A stretch of 21,051 bases of DNA, from assembly GCA_964641715.1 (NCBI GenBank), contig CAZXMB010000034.1, positions 1 through 21,051 on the forward strand, given 5' to 3'. The position numbers and the translations under genes are program-made. Shown in pieces: positions 7,907-15,244 of the stretch (positions are counted from its first letter, which is position 1; every line of letters begins with the position of its first letter). The notes beneath the pieces are model-generated. The model saw nothing but the letters and a program-made list of their open reading frames with translations, was not told where the DNA came from and made no database searches. Source of the DNA: CAZXMB01 sp964641715. Its GTDB lineage: Bacteria; Desulfobacterota; BSN033; UBA1163.

Positions 7907-9490
7907 ATGGGAAACTTGGATATCCATATCGGGGAGATATTGGCGAGAAATGCGAGGCTCTATCCCAGCGAGGTAGCTCTCGTTGAGCGAAACCCCGCCG
8001 AAGGAAAGAGAAGGGAGATCACCTGGAGACAGTTCGATGAACTGTCCCATCGATTTGCAAACGCCCTGAGGCAGAGAGGGATCGAGAAGGGGGATAAGGT
8101 CATCCATCTCATGATGAACTCCATCGACTGGCTCATTGCCTACTTCGGAATCATCCGGACAGGGGCATGGGCTGTTCCCCTCAATTTTCGTTTTACGGGG
8201 AGTGATATTCAATACTGTTGCGAGGTGGCTGAACCCAAGGCAATGGTCTTTGGTGAAGAGTTTATGGATCGTGTGACCGAGATCAGGGATGAACTTCCAA
8301 CTCTCCGGAATTACATCTTTGCCGGTAAGGAATCGCCGGGCTGGGCAGAGCCCTTTGAAAAAATCGTTCAGAAGGCGCCCCCTGCCGCTTCCACAGTTTC
8401 CATCGGCTACAATGATCCCTGCGGTCTTTACTTCACCTCTGGAACCACCGGAAAACCCAAACCCATTCTTTTAACCCATAAGAATATGATCTGCGCCTGC
8501 ATCACGGAGAATCATCATCATTATCAGACCCGGAGAGACAATTTTGTTCTCATCCCGCCCCTCTATCATACCGGAGCGAAGATGCACTGGTTCGGGAGCT
8601 TTATTGTGGGAGGGAGAGGAGTCATCCTGAAAGGGGTGACGCCCGAGTATATTCTCGAGGCGATCCATGAGGAGCGAGCAACTCTCATCTTCCTTCTCGT
8701 CCCGTGGGCTCAGGACATTCTCTTAAAAATAGATAGCGGTGAGATCAAACTGAAGGATTACCGCCTCCAGCAATGGAGGCTCATGCATATCGGTGCACAA
8801 CCGGTTCCCCCTTCGCTGGTCAAACACTGGAAGGAATACTTCCCCGATATGGCCTACGATACGAACTACGGATTGAGCGAATCGACCGGACCGGGCTGTG
8901 TTCACCTCGGGATTGAGAACGAACATAAGGTGGGGGCGATCGGCCTTCCCGGATTCAACTGGGAAGCCCGGATTGTGGATGAGGAAGGACTGGATGTAAA
9001 AAAAGGAGAGGTGGGAGAACTGGTAGTCCGGGGTGATGGCGTGATGAGGGAATATTATAAGAATCCCGAAGCCACCGCGAAGACGATCCGGGACGGCTGG
9101 TTATTCACAGGGGATATGGCAAGAGTGGATGAGGAGGATTTTATCTACCTGGTGGACCGGAAAAAGGATCTCATCATCTGCGGGGGCGAGAATGTCTTTC
9201 CCGTTGAAGTGGAAGACTTCCTTCACACCCTGCCGGGAGTCAAGGATGTGGCGGCCATCGGGTTACCTGATGAACGGCTGGGAGAGATCGTCGGAGCGAT
9301 TATCGAGGTGGTGCCAGGGAAAAGGCTCACGGAAGAGGAGGTCTTAAAATTCTGCGAGCAACTCCCCAAATATAAAAGACCCCGCAAGGTCTTTTTTGGG
9401 GAGGTCCCCCGGAATCCGACCGGAAAGATTGAGAAACCAAAACTTCGAAAGAAATATATCGGGATGGAAGGGGCCTTTCATATCAAGTAG
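7907..9490 (+). CDS. AMP-dependent acyl-CoA synthetase/ligase (527 aa)
   Basis: Second adenylate-forming CoA ligase of the operon. The ATP motif TSGTTGKPKP starts at residue 177. NYGLSEST, FTGDMARVDEEDFIYLVDRK and GGENVFPVEVE follow, and PTGKIEKPKLRK at the C-terminus holds the catalytic lysine. The length is typical of medium- and short-chain or aryl-CoA ligases. It differs clearly from the 648-residue synthetase at 2784, so the operon probably activates two acids, or one acid with two affinities (inference). AAGGGG just upstream supports the ATG at 7907. Six bases after the stop the assembly runs into Ns, so whether the operon continues is unknown. A benzoate-CoA ligase role would fit the reductase beyond the gap, but no motif seen here proves it. 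Confidence 0.87.
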   Translation: MGNLDIHIGEILARNARLYPSEVALVERNPAEGKRREITWRQFDELSHRFANALRQRGIEKGDKVIHLMMNSIDWLIAYFGIIRTGAWAVPLNFRFTGSDIQYCCEVAEPKAMVFGEEFMDRVTEIRDELPTLRNYIFAGKESPGWAEPFEKIVQKAPPAASTVSIGYNDPCGLYFTSGTTGKPKPILLTHKNMICACITENHHHYQTRRDNFVLIPPLYHTGAKMHWFGSFIVGGRGVILKGVTPEYILEAIHEERATLIFLLVPWAQDILLKIDSGEIKLKDYRLQQWRLMHIGAQPVPPSLVKHWKEYFPDMAYDTNYGLSESTGPGCVHLGIENEHKVGAIGLPGFNWEARIVDEEGLDVKKGEVGELVVRGDGVMREYYKNPEATAKTIRDGWLFTGDMARVDEEDFIYLVDRKKDLIICGGENVFPVEVEDFLHTLPGVKDVAAIGLPDERLGEIVGAIIEVVPGKRLTEEEVLKFCEQLPKYKRPRKVFFGEVPRNPTGKIEKPKLRKKYIGMEGAFHIK

Positions 9491-9496
9491 GAAGCA

Positions 9497-9596
9497 NNNN
9501 NNNNNNNNNNNNNNNNNNNNNNNNNNNNNNNNNNNNNNNNNNNNNNNNNNNNNNNNNNNNNNNNNNNNNNNNNNNNNNNNNNNNNNNNNNNNNNNN
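9497..9596. other. Assembly gap (100 Ns)
   Basis: Exactly 100 consecutive Ns, the usual placeholder for a scaffold gap of unknown length. Any reading frame crossing it is meaningless. The synteny between the importer operon and the reductase cluster rests on this join. Confidence 0.99.
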
Positions 9597-9614
9597 GCCC
9601 ATTCCCCTTTTAAA

Positions 9615-10088
9615 TTATTTTACAATTAACTTCTGGATTTCGTGACGCAATGCAATCGTGGTTGAAGCAAGCCGCGAGCTGATCAGGGCACTCAGGTTTT
9701 TCATTAAAACGTAACCGATACGGGTTTCTTTCTCAAGGAGCTCCATCAGGGCTTTTCCATTGATCGTAATGACATCGGCTTTCCCTTCACATCTGGCGGA
9801 GGCGGTCAACCGGTGGGGCGGGACAAGAGTGGACCAGCCGAAAATCTCGCCCTTCCCTACGGTGTAGACCGTCGCCCTGATCTCGTTCTCATAAATCTTG
9901 AATTCAATTTGAATGTCCACTTTCCCGGCCTTCAGCAGATACACATCTTTTGCTGAACCACCGATCGTGAAGATGACAGAGCCCTCCTCATAGGCCCGTT
10001 CACTACAGAGTCTGGCTATCTTTGCCAATTCTGACTCATCCAATCCACCAAATAGATTAAAGGACTTTAAAATTTCGGTTGATACCAT
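9615..10088 (-). CDS. Cyclic nucleotide-binding domain protein (stand-alone, no HTH)
   Basis: A 157-residue protein formed almost entirely of one Crp-type cNMP-binding domain. It opens LKSFNLFGGLDESELAKIA, followed by the beta-roll (GSVIFTIGGSAKDVYLLKAG) and the phosphate-binding-cassette region GEIFGWSTLVPPHRLTASA; the C-terminal helix ends LRHEIQKLIVK. There is no helix-turn-helix, so it is not a Crp/Fnr transcription factor. It may act as a sensor or regulatory subunit through a partner. The arginine of the cassette is shifted relative to the usual RTA, so cNMP binding is not certain. AGGAGG is well placed before the ATG. It lies downstream of the small gene at 10186-10437 in the same direction and may share its transcript. 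Confidence 0.85.
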   Translation of the reverse strand: MVSTEILKSFNLFGGLDESELAKIARLCSERAYEEGSVIFTIGGSAKDVYLLKAGKVDIQIEFKIYENEIRATVYTVGKGEIFGWSTLVPPHRLTASARCEGKADVITINGKALMELLEKETRIGYVLMKNLSALISSRLASTTIALRHEIQKLIVK

Positions 10089-10103
10089 TTCTTCCTCCTT
10101 CCC

Positions 10104-10124
10104 GCCCCTGAATTCATCGGGGGC
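10104..10124. repeat. Palindrome upstream of the CNBD gene
   Basis: GCCCC (10104-10108) pairs with GGGGC (10120-10124), and the loop contains the self-complementary TGAATTCA. It lies about 15 bases upstream of the CNBD start on the minus-strand transcript, just before the ribosome site. Confidence 0.5.
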
Positions 10125-10185
10125 TTTGAGCGAGAGGTCTCTTTTCGTTTAAATCCCTTTCTTCTTAAAGAACCAATGAAAATTT

Positions 10186-10437
10186 TTATTCGGAGACCTC
10201 TCCGGTTTCAAAAAGGAGTTCATCTCGCTCGAAGTCATCCAACTGGGCCGCCCGAATCGATTCCCATCCTTTCCGGAGATCGGGGGGTGAAATATCCGCT
10301 ATCTTTTGGGATAGTTCTTCCCCGATAATTAATTTGGTCAGGGAAATCACTGCCTGAGCCGCCGCATCCGCTTGTTTTAAATCATTGAGGTTTGCCATCT
10401 TCATCACAGCTTCAAGAAATTCTTTTCTTGTTTCCAT
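10186..10437 (-). CDS. Small hypothetical protein (83 aa), possibly DUF2267-like
   Basis: Unrecognised small acidic, helical, soluble protein. It has no signal peptide, membrane segment or cysteine cluster. The middle (QADAAAQAVISLTKLIIGEE followed by KIADISPPDLRKGWESI) weakly recalls the half-repeat of DUF2267 proteins, in which an alanine-rich helix is followed by a helix ending near LPPxLRxxW. That resemblance is from memory only. The start is well supported by GGAGG before the ATG. A minus-strand promoter candidate at 10550-10578 would serve this gene and the CNBD gene, divergent from the reductase cluster. The function is unknown. Confidence 0.6.
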   Translation of the reverse strand: METRKEFLEAVMKMANLNDLKQADAAAQAVISLTKLIIGEELSQKIADISPPDLRKGWESIRAAQLDDFERDELLFETGEVSE

Positions 10438-10549
10438 AAGATCCCCTCCTTCTCAAGAATGGCAGGCCTCTGGACGAAAGACCTGAAGAGGTGGATTTTT
10501 TAAGAGCGACAAAGCGCAAGGATTTTTTTCATTCAACACTCCTAAGATT

Positions 10550-10578
10550 ATTAATCACCCAAATTAATTTTTTGTCAA
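10550..10578 (-). promoter_or_regulatory. Promoter candidate for the minus-strand pair
   Basis: On the minus strand TTGACA (10578-10573) is followed after 17 bases by ATTAAT (10555-10550), a 4/6 match to the -10 consensus, in very AT-rich DNA. It would give a leader of about 105 nt before the 83-residue gene. The -35 is perfect and the -10 moderate. Confidence 0.45.
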
Positions 10579-10680
10579 TATTAAAAGTGAATTTGTGAAA
10601 ATTATCTTTTTCATTAAGAGGATTTGTGTTATCTTTAATCCAAGAGGTCAAGGGGTAATAAAAAAGGAGGAGGCCGGTCA

Positions 10681-10716
10681 TTGATTCACTCAGAGGAAAG
10701 ATGGTCTTTGTATTAG
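10681..10716 (+). other. Possible 11-codon leader frame overlapping the first reductase gene
   Basis: A TTG at 10681 follows a strong AAGGAGG (10664-10670) and opens 11 codons, ending in TAG at 10714-10716. It is out of frame with, and overlaps, the ATPase gene starting at 10701. It could couple translation, or the strong ribosome site could instead serve a rare in-frame ATT at 10680. Support is the ribosome site only. Confidence 0.2.
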
Positions 10717-11498
10717 GAATCGATATTGGTTCATCCCAATCCAAAGGAATCTGCGTTGATGATAGAGGACCCTTGGGTTCTTTTGATTGTCCTTCCGGTG
10801 GGAACTTCAGAGGGACGGCTGAGAGGATCAGGGAAGAATTACTTCGACAGAGCGGGAAATCGGTCGATGATATTTCACGAACGGTTGCGACAGGATATGG
10901 ATCCAAACTGGTCTCCTTTTCGAATGAGATCAAAACGGATATCGTCTGTCTGGCAAAAGGAGTCTCATCCCTTTTTCCCTCTGTAAGGACGGTCATTGAT
11001 GTAGGGGATCTTTATACCAAGATTGTCCGTACGAATGGCAGGGGAAGTGTTCACGACTTTATATTGAGCGGTAAATGTGCCGGAGGAAGTGGTCGAATCC
11101 TTCAGGTGATTGCCAGGGTGCTTCAGGTCAGGGTTGAGGAGATTGGGGAGTTATCCCTGAAGTCTGAAAAGAGAGTCGATTTTAATACCGGATGTGCGGT
11201 CTTTTCGGAGTCTGAAGCCATCTCAAGGATCGCCGAGGGGACAAGGAAGGAAGATCTTCTGGCCGGTCTGCACCGGGCCCTTGCGGCCCAGATCCACAGT
11301 CTGGCCCAAAGGGTTGGAGTGGAGCAGGAGGTGGCTATAGTAGGCGGCGGGGCAAGAGATTCAGGTCTTGTCCGGGCCTTACAGGAGGTCAGCGGATACG
11401 AGATGAAGGTTCCACCTCAGCCCCATATGACGGCGGCATTGGGGGCAGCCCTGATCGCCAGGGAAAGTTTAAAGAGATCAATTGAAGCGGGAGGATGA
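10701..11498 (+). CDS. bcrD: BadF/BadG/BcrA/BcrD-family ATPase, D-subunit-like (class I benzoyl-CoA reductase type)
   Basis: ASKHA-fold, [4Fe-4S]-bearing ATPase that in this family couples ATP hydrolysis to low-potential electron transfer. The phosphate-1 motif GIDIGSSQSKG starts at residue 6. C126 (GKCAGGSGR) and C165 (GCAVFSESE) match the two cluster ligands of the family, and GGGARDSGL is the adenosine-binding region. The second phosphate region reads DVGDLYTKIV rather than the usual DIGGQD; as I recall, the D/BadG subunit also departs from that motif, hence the D-type call. At 265 residues it is a compact form. AGAGGA is very close to the ATG, and a much stronger AAGGAGG lies 31 bases upstream. 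It heads the four-gene cluster; the ATPase at 14238 is its probable partner. A dehydratase activator is the alternative. Confidence 0.75.
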   Translation: MVFVLGIDIGSSQSKGICVDDRGPLGSFDCPSGGNFRGTAERIREELLRQSGKSVDDISRTVATGYGSKLVSFSNEIKTDIVCLAKGVSSLFPSVRTVIDVGDLYTKIVRTNGRGSVHDFILSGKCAGGSGRILQVIARVLQVRVEEIGELSLKSEKRVDFNTGCAVFSESEAISRIAEGTRKEDLLAGLHRALAAQIHSLAQRVGVEQEVAIVGGGARDSGLVRALQEVSGYEMKVPPQPHMTAALGAALIARESLKRSIEAGG

Positions 11499-11599
11499 AT
11501 CGGGTATATTTCTTTTTATCATTAGCCCTCACCCATGGACCTTCCACCAGACCAGCTTCATAGCCCTTACGGGATAGCATTGGATTAAGGAGAAACTTT

Positions 11600-12760
11600 A
11601 TGATTGACAAAGAGAGTAATATCTTCGACAAATTAAAAAATTATTATGACAATTACGGCCTCAGGGCAAGGGAACTTAAAGAGGAAGGCAAAAAGGTGAT
11701 CGGTTATGTCTGCTCCTTTGTTCCCCTCGAAATCATTACGGCCTCTGGATGTATCCCTTTTCGAGTGAGGGGGGATCTGCGCGAACCCATTACCACAGGG
11801 GATACTCTTCTGGAGACCATTGTCTGTCCCTATTACCGGAGTTGCTTCGATCTTTCCGTCAAAGGGAGATATGACTTCCTCTCCGGCATGGTCATTCCCC
11901 ATGCCTGTGACAGCATGGTGAGAAGCTACAGCGCCTGGAGTTATTCACTTCCCTATCCCTATTCCCATTTCGTCAACATTCCTTCGGTCTGTGGTGAATC
12001 CTCTTTTGAATTCTTCGACGAGGAATTAAACACCTTCAGGAGGAGCCTTGAGAGATTTGTTGGAAAGGCAATCCGGGATGAAGATCTCCTCAGGGCCATT
12101 GAGGCCCATAATGAGAACAGGGATAAGGTGAGGGCCCTCTATGAGCTGAGAAAGAACGATCCGCCTCTGATCTCCGGAACAGAATTGACCATGACCCTAA
12201 CCGTGGGATCGAGCCTCCCCATTGATGAATCACAGGGGTTACTGGATCAGGTCCTATCAGAGGTCAGAGAGAGGGCTTCCTCTCCCCTTAAGAGAGGTCC
12301 CCGGATTTTGATTGATGGTGCCTGTCTCGACAATATTGAATTGATCAGACTGGTAGAGGAGCTGGGAGGGAATGTCGTGGCCGATACCATCTGCAATGGA
12401 GCCAGGGACTGCTTTCCACGGACCGAGATGGATGGAAATCCCATCCGTGCCCTTTCCCGCCGTTACCTGGATAGGGTCAACTGCCCAAAGACCTACCGGG
12501 CTAATAAGTCGAGCACCTTTGAGGGAGATATCGCAAACCGATTCGGTGATATCGGCGCCTATGCCAAGGAGTTCAAAGTGGATGGAGCAATCCTCTATGT
12601 CTACAAATACTGTGACCCTTTTGGATTTGAGGTTCCTGGACGAAAGGCCTACTATCAATCAATTCATGTACCCATGCTCCACCTGGAAGATATCTATTCC
12701 GCAGGAACGATCGGTCAACTGAGGACAAGAATACAGGCCTTTTTGGAGATGATCGGCTAA
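11600..12760 (+). CDS. bcrC: HgdB/BcrC-family subunit, benzoyl-CoA reductase C-like
   Basis: Cysteine-bearing catalytic-core subunit of the 2-hydroxyacyl-CoA dehydratase / benzoyl-CoA reductase family, about 386 residues, the expected size of BcrC/BzdN. Family motifs are clear: GYVCSFVPLEIITASG with C38, IPHACDSM with C103, and LYVYKYCDPFGFEVPG with C338. These three cysteines are likely Fe-S ligands, by analogy with HgdB. The mid-protein IDGACLDN and ADTICNGARDCF are also typical of the family. AAGGAG precedes the ATG. The next gene starts 15 bases after the stop, with AAAGGAGG between, so the two core subunits are translated together. Dehydratase beta subunits have the same fold; the BCR call rests mainly on having two different ATPases alongside. 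Confidence 0.78.
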   Translation: MIDKESNIFDKLKNYYDNYGLRARELKEEGKKVIGYVCSFVPLEIITASGCIPFRVRGDLREPITTGDTLLETIVCPYYRSCFDLSVKGRYDFLSGMVIPHACDSMVRSYSAWSYSLPYPYSHFVNIPSVCGESSFEFFDEELNTFRRSLERFVGKAIRDEDLLRAIEAHNENRDKVRALYELRKNDPPLISGTELTMTLTVGSSLPIDESQGLLDQVLSEVRERASSPLKRGPRILIDGACLDNIELIRLVEELGGNVVADTICNGARDCFPRTEMDGNPIRALSRRYLDRVNCPKTYRANKSSTFEGDIANRFGDIGAYAKEFKVDGAILYVYKYCDPFGFEVPGRKAYYQSIHVPMLHLEDIYSAGTIGQLRTRIQAFLEMIG

Positions 12761-12775
12761 AGGAGGTTTTAGATC

Positions 12776-14179
12776 ATGGCTGAGGAGCGGAAAGAGACAA
12801 AACCGAAGAAGAGGATGACAGCGACCCGGGCGGCTGCATCCATCGGGCCGATGGTAAAGGAATTTATTACCGGTACCCTTCAGGCACGGGCAGAGGGTAG
12901 GCAGAAATTGGCCTACACCTTCATCGTCTGCCACCATGAGGAGATCTTCAGGGCGATGGATGTCCTTCCCATCTGGACAGAAAATTTTGCCGGCATCTGC
13001 GGGGCAAAGAGAGACGCCGAGAGATTTCTGCAGAGAGCGGAATCCCTGGGGCTTTCGCGCTCCCTATGCACCTATGCCCTTTGCGGGATCGGTTTTGATC
13101 AATGGAGAGAAGAGCTGGGAGAGATGCCTCCGGATGCCCCCTGGGGCGGCCAGGCAAGACCCGATTTTATGATCTCGAGCGGACAGATCCTCTGCGATCC
13201 GAGGTCGAAATGGTATCAGGCCTCTCAACAATTTATGCCGGACGTTCCCATCTATAATATCGATCTTCCCTACCCCCTCTTTGAAAAGGATCAGGACCAC
13301 AGGGAGGTCCGGGGATATTACCATCGATATATTGTCCAACAGCTACGGGGACTGGTGGCGTTTCTTGAAGAGCAGACCCGAAAGAAGATGGATTATGATC
13401 GTCTGGAGGAATTGGTGGACCTAAGTGATCGAACCTGGAATCTGATCGATGAAACTTACAGACTCCGGAGTGCGATCCCCTGCCCGATGGGGACGGGCGA
13501 TGCCATGAATACGATGGTCCCCATCTGTTTTATGATGGCGACTCAGAAGGCATATGATTTTTTCGTTGACCTTAAGAAGGAGTTGGAGGAGAAGATCGCC
13601 AAAGGGGAGGGAGAGGTTGAAAAAGAGAAATACAGGCTCATGTGGGGGGGAGGATTGCCCGCCTGGTATGCCTTAAACGATTTCAATTACTTCAACAGCA
13701 AAGGGGCTTCCTTCCCTGCTGAGACAACCTATCGGATGATTGCGTCTCTCCATGAGATGGATCTCCCTGAGACGAAGGATCCCATTGAACACCTGGCCTG
13801 GAGGTGGCTCGGATACTGGACCTTCTGGTATGACAGGGCCAGGAAGCGGCCGGGGTCAGAGCCGGATGTGGAGAGGTTGATCAACTGGATTGAGGAATAT
13901 AAGATCGATGGGATTGTGATGCATGAGGCCTTTTCCTGCCGAACCTGGCATGTGGGTCTCATCTGGCAATTACATCAGCTGGCAAAAATCTACAAACCCA
14001 TTCCGGTCTATGTGATCGGGAAAGATGGAATGAAGGAGAAGGTTTATAGAGAACTCCCTTCCCTCATTCTGGAAAGCGATATTATTGACATTACTTCCTA
14101 TTCAGAAATGGATACGAGAAATAAGATTGACGCCTTCATTGAGACCCTGGAATCCAATCGACTCAACAAGGCCGCCTGA
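12776..14179 (+). CDS. bcrB: HgdA/BcrB-family subunit, benzoyl-CoA reductase B-like
   Basis: Larger core subunit, 467 residues, in the size range of BcrB/BzdO. It starts with a basic, polar stretch and then shows family-type cysteine motifs: FIVCHHEE (C52), SLCTYALCGIG (C98 and C103) and EAFSCRTWHVG (C388). A glycine-rich GGGLPAWYAL precedes the C-terminal half. In characterised class I reductases the BcrB/BcrC pair binds the aryl-CoA and reduces the ring. The ribosome site AAAGGAGG is excellent. It follows the C-like subunit by 15 bases, and the second ATPase follows after 58 bases. The substrate is not readable from motifs: benzoyl-CoA, a substituted benzoyl-CoA, or a hydroxyacyl-CoA if the dehydratase alternative holds. 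Confidence 0.78.
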   Translation: MAEERKETKPKKRMTATRAAASIGPMVKEFITGTLQARAEGRQKLAYTFIVCHHEEIFRAMDVLPIWTENFAGICGAKRDAERFLQRAESLGLSRSLCTYALCGIGFDQWREELGEMPPDAPWGGQARPDFMISSGQILCDPRSKWYQASQQFMPDVPIYNIDLPYPLFEKDQDHREVRGYYHRYIVQQLRGLVAFLEEQTRKKMDYDRLEELVDLSDRTWNLIDETYRLRSAIPCPMGTGDAMNTMVPICFMMATQKAYDFFVDLKKELEEKIAKGEGEVEKEKYRLMWGGGLPAWYALNDFNYFNSKGASFPAETTYRMIASLHEMDLPETKDPIEHLAWRWLGYWTFWYDRARKRPGSEPDVERLINWIEEYKIDGIVMHEAFSCRTWHVGLIWQLHQLAKIYKPIPVYVIGKDGMKEKVYRELPSLILESDIIDITSYSEMDTRNKIDAFIETLESNRLNKAA

Positions 14180-14217
14180 TTAAACCCAAAGGCAATCGTA
14201 GGGACTGCCTATAGGTG

Positions 14218-14231
14218 TTCCCTAAAGGGAA
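14218..14231 (+). promoter_or_regulatory. Hairpin covering the ribosome site of the second ATPase gene
   Basis: TTCCC (14218-14222) pairs with GGGAA (14227-14231) around TAAA. The right arm and loop contain the ribosome site AAAGGGA (14224-14230) for the TTG start at 14238. The stem is short (5 bp) but perfect, so initiation could be damped or depend on ribosomes arriving from the upstream gene (inference). Confidence 0.4.
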
Positions 14232-14237
14232 TGGACA

Positions 14238-15077
14238 TTGACCTCCTACGCTGGCATTGATATCGGTTCTACGATGACAAAGGTGGTGATTCTGAAGGAT
14301 GGGGTGATCGCCTCGATCATTGGACCTACAGGCCCGGAACAGCGCCGTCTCGCCAATAGGGTCATGGAAGAGGCACTGAAGAAAGTGGCTCTCCCTTTCT
14401 CCGATATTACCTATATCATTTCCACGGGTTACGGCAGGATTAACGTCCCTTTTTCTGATAGACAGTTCACGGAGATCACCTGCCATGCGAAGGGGATTGC
14501 CTATCTCTTTCCCGAGGCCAGGACGATCATTGATATCGGGGGCCAGGATGTAAAGGGGATCAAGACTGACGGGACCGGAAAGATTTTAGACTTTGTAATG
14601 AATGATAAATGTGCAGCAGGGAGCGGACGTTTTATTGAGGTGATCGCAGATACCCTTGGAGTTCCTCTGGGAGAAGTTGGAGAGTTATCTCTTCAGAGTC
14701 AGAACCCTGCAAAGATTAGCAACATCTGTACCATCTGGGCTCAGCAAGAAGTGGCGGCCAGTTTAGCCGAGGGGATATCCATCCCAGACCTTCTCGCTGG
14801 AGTTCATCTCTCCCTTGCAGACAGGATTTGCCGGATGGTCAACCGGTTAAGAGTGGAGAAGGCGGTGGTGGTGACCGGAGGAGGGGGCAAGAATAAAGGC
14901 CTCCTTCGCGCTCTTTCAGAACTGCTGGGACAGGAAATCCTTGTGCCTGAGGAGCCCTTGATTACCGGTGCCCTTGGCGCTGCCTTGCTCGGAGAGGAGA
15001 TTGTCGAGAAGGCGAGGCAGAATCATACCCCGCTTGAAACAAAAGAGCGAATGTTAGAAGAGATCGAGGTTTTATGA
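14238..15077 (+). CDS. bcrA: BadF/BadG/BcrA/BcrD-family ATPase, A-subunit-like
   Basis: Second ASKHA-fold ATPase of the cluster, 279 residues. It has GIDIGSTMTK at residue 6, the canonical DIGGQDVKGI phosphate motif, C125 in NDKCAAGSGRF and C164 in NICTIWAQQE, and GGGGKNKGLL near the adenosine site. The two cysteines are 39 residues apart, exactly as in the partner ATPase at 10701, consistent with a bridging [4Fe-4S] cluster shared by a heterodimer. The WAQQE following C164 differs from the usual FAESE, which the partner keeps as FSESE. The start is TTG with AAAGGGA upstream; an ATG at 14231 is out of frame. Full-length BcrA of Thauera is longer; the short form resembles the bzd type (from memory). 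Confidence 0.75.
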   Translation: MTSYAGIDIGSTMTKVVILKDGVIASIIGPTGPEQRRLANRVMEEALKKVALPFSDITYIISTGYGRINVPFSDRQFTEITCHAKGIAYLFPEARTIIDIGGQDVKGIKTDGTGKILDFVMNDKCAAGSGRFIEVIADTLGVPLGEVGELSLQSQNPAKISNICTIWAQQEVAASLAEGISIPDLLAGVHLSLADRICRMVNRLRVEKAVVVTGGGGKNKGLLRALSELLGQEILVPEEPLITGALGAALLGEEIVEKARQNHTPLETKERMLEEIEVL

Positions 15078-15086
15078 AAGAATAAA

Positions 15087-15126
15087 ATTCAGGATGATCA
15101 TATTCCAATATTAAAAGTTCCTGAAT
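15087..15126. repeat. Inverted repeat after the reductase cluster
   Basis: ATTCAGGA (15087-15094) and TCCTGAAT (15119-15126) are perfect complements around a 24-base loop, nine bases past the stop. It competes for bases with the terminator-like hairpin that follows. Confidence 0.45.
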
Positions 15127-15149
15127 GTTGAACCATTAGGTACTTTTTT
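15120..15149 (+). terminator. Candidate intrinsic terminator of the reductase cluster
   Basis: CCT and AATG (15120-15127, one bulged G) pair with CATTAGG (15134-15140) around TTGAAC, followed by TAC and six Ts (15144-15149). The stem is weak and AT-rich, but the position between two operons fits. Confidence 0.4.
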
Positions 15150-15244
15150 CTGGAAGGTATAAAGCCACGAATCCTCCAAAAGATCCCAAAGTAAACCATG
15201 AGTTGACGTCGATGATTCTTCCTTAATACTGAATAAATTTTTTC

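Noticed and set aside
9396..9629. Frame running through the Ns
   Set aside because: It exists only because the gap length happens to keep a frame open; most of it is undetermined sequence.
10529..10996. 155-codon minus-strand frame across the promoter region and the first ATPase gene
   Set aside because: It covers the divergent promoter area and is antisense to conserved ATPase motifs; no homology is recognised.
10701..15077. 2-hydroxyacyl-CoA dehydratase (HgdABC type) as the identity of the cluster
   Set aside because: Those systems usually have a single homodimeric activator; two divergent ATPases fit class I benzoyl-CoA reductase better. It is not fully excluded.
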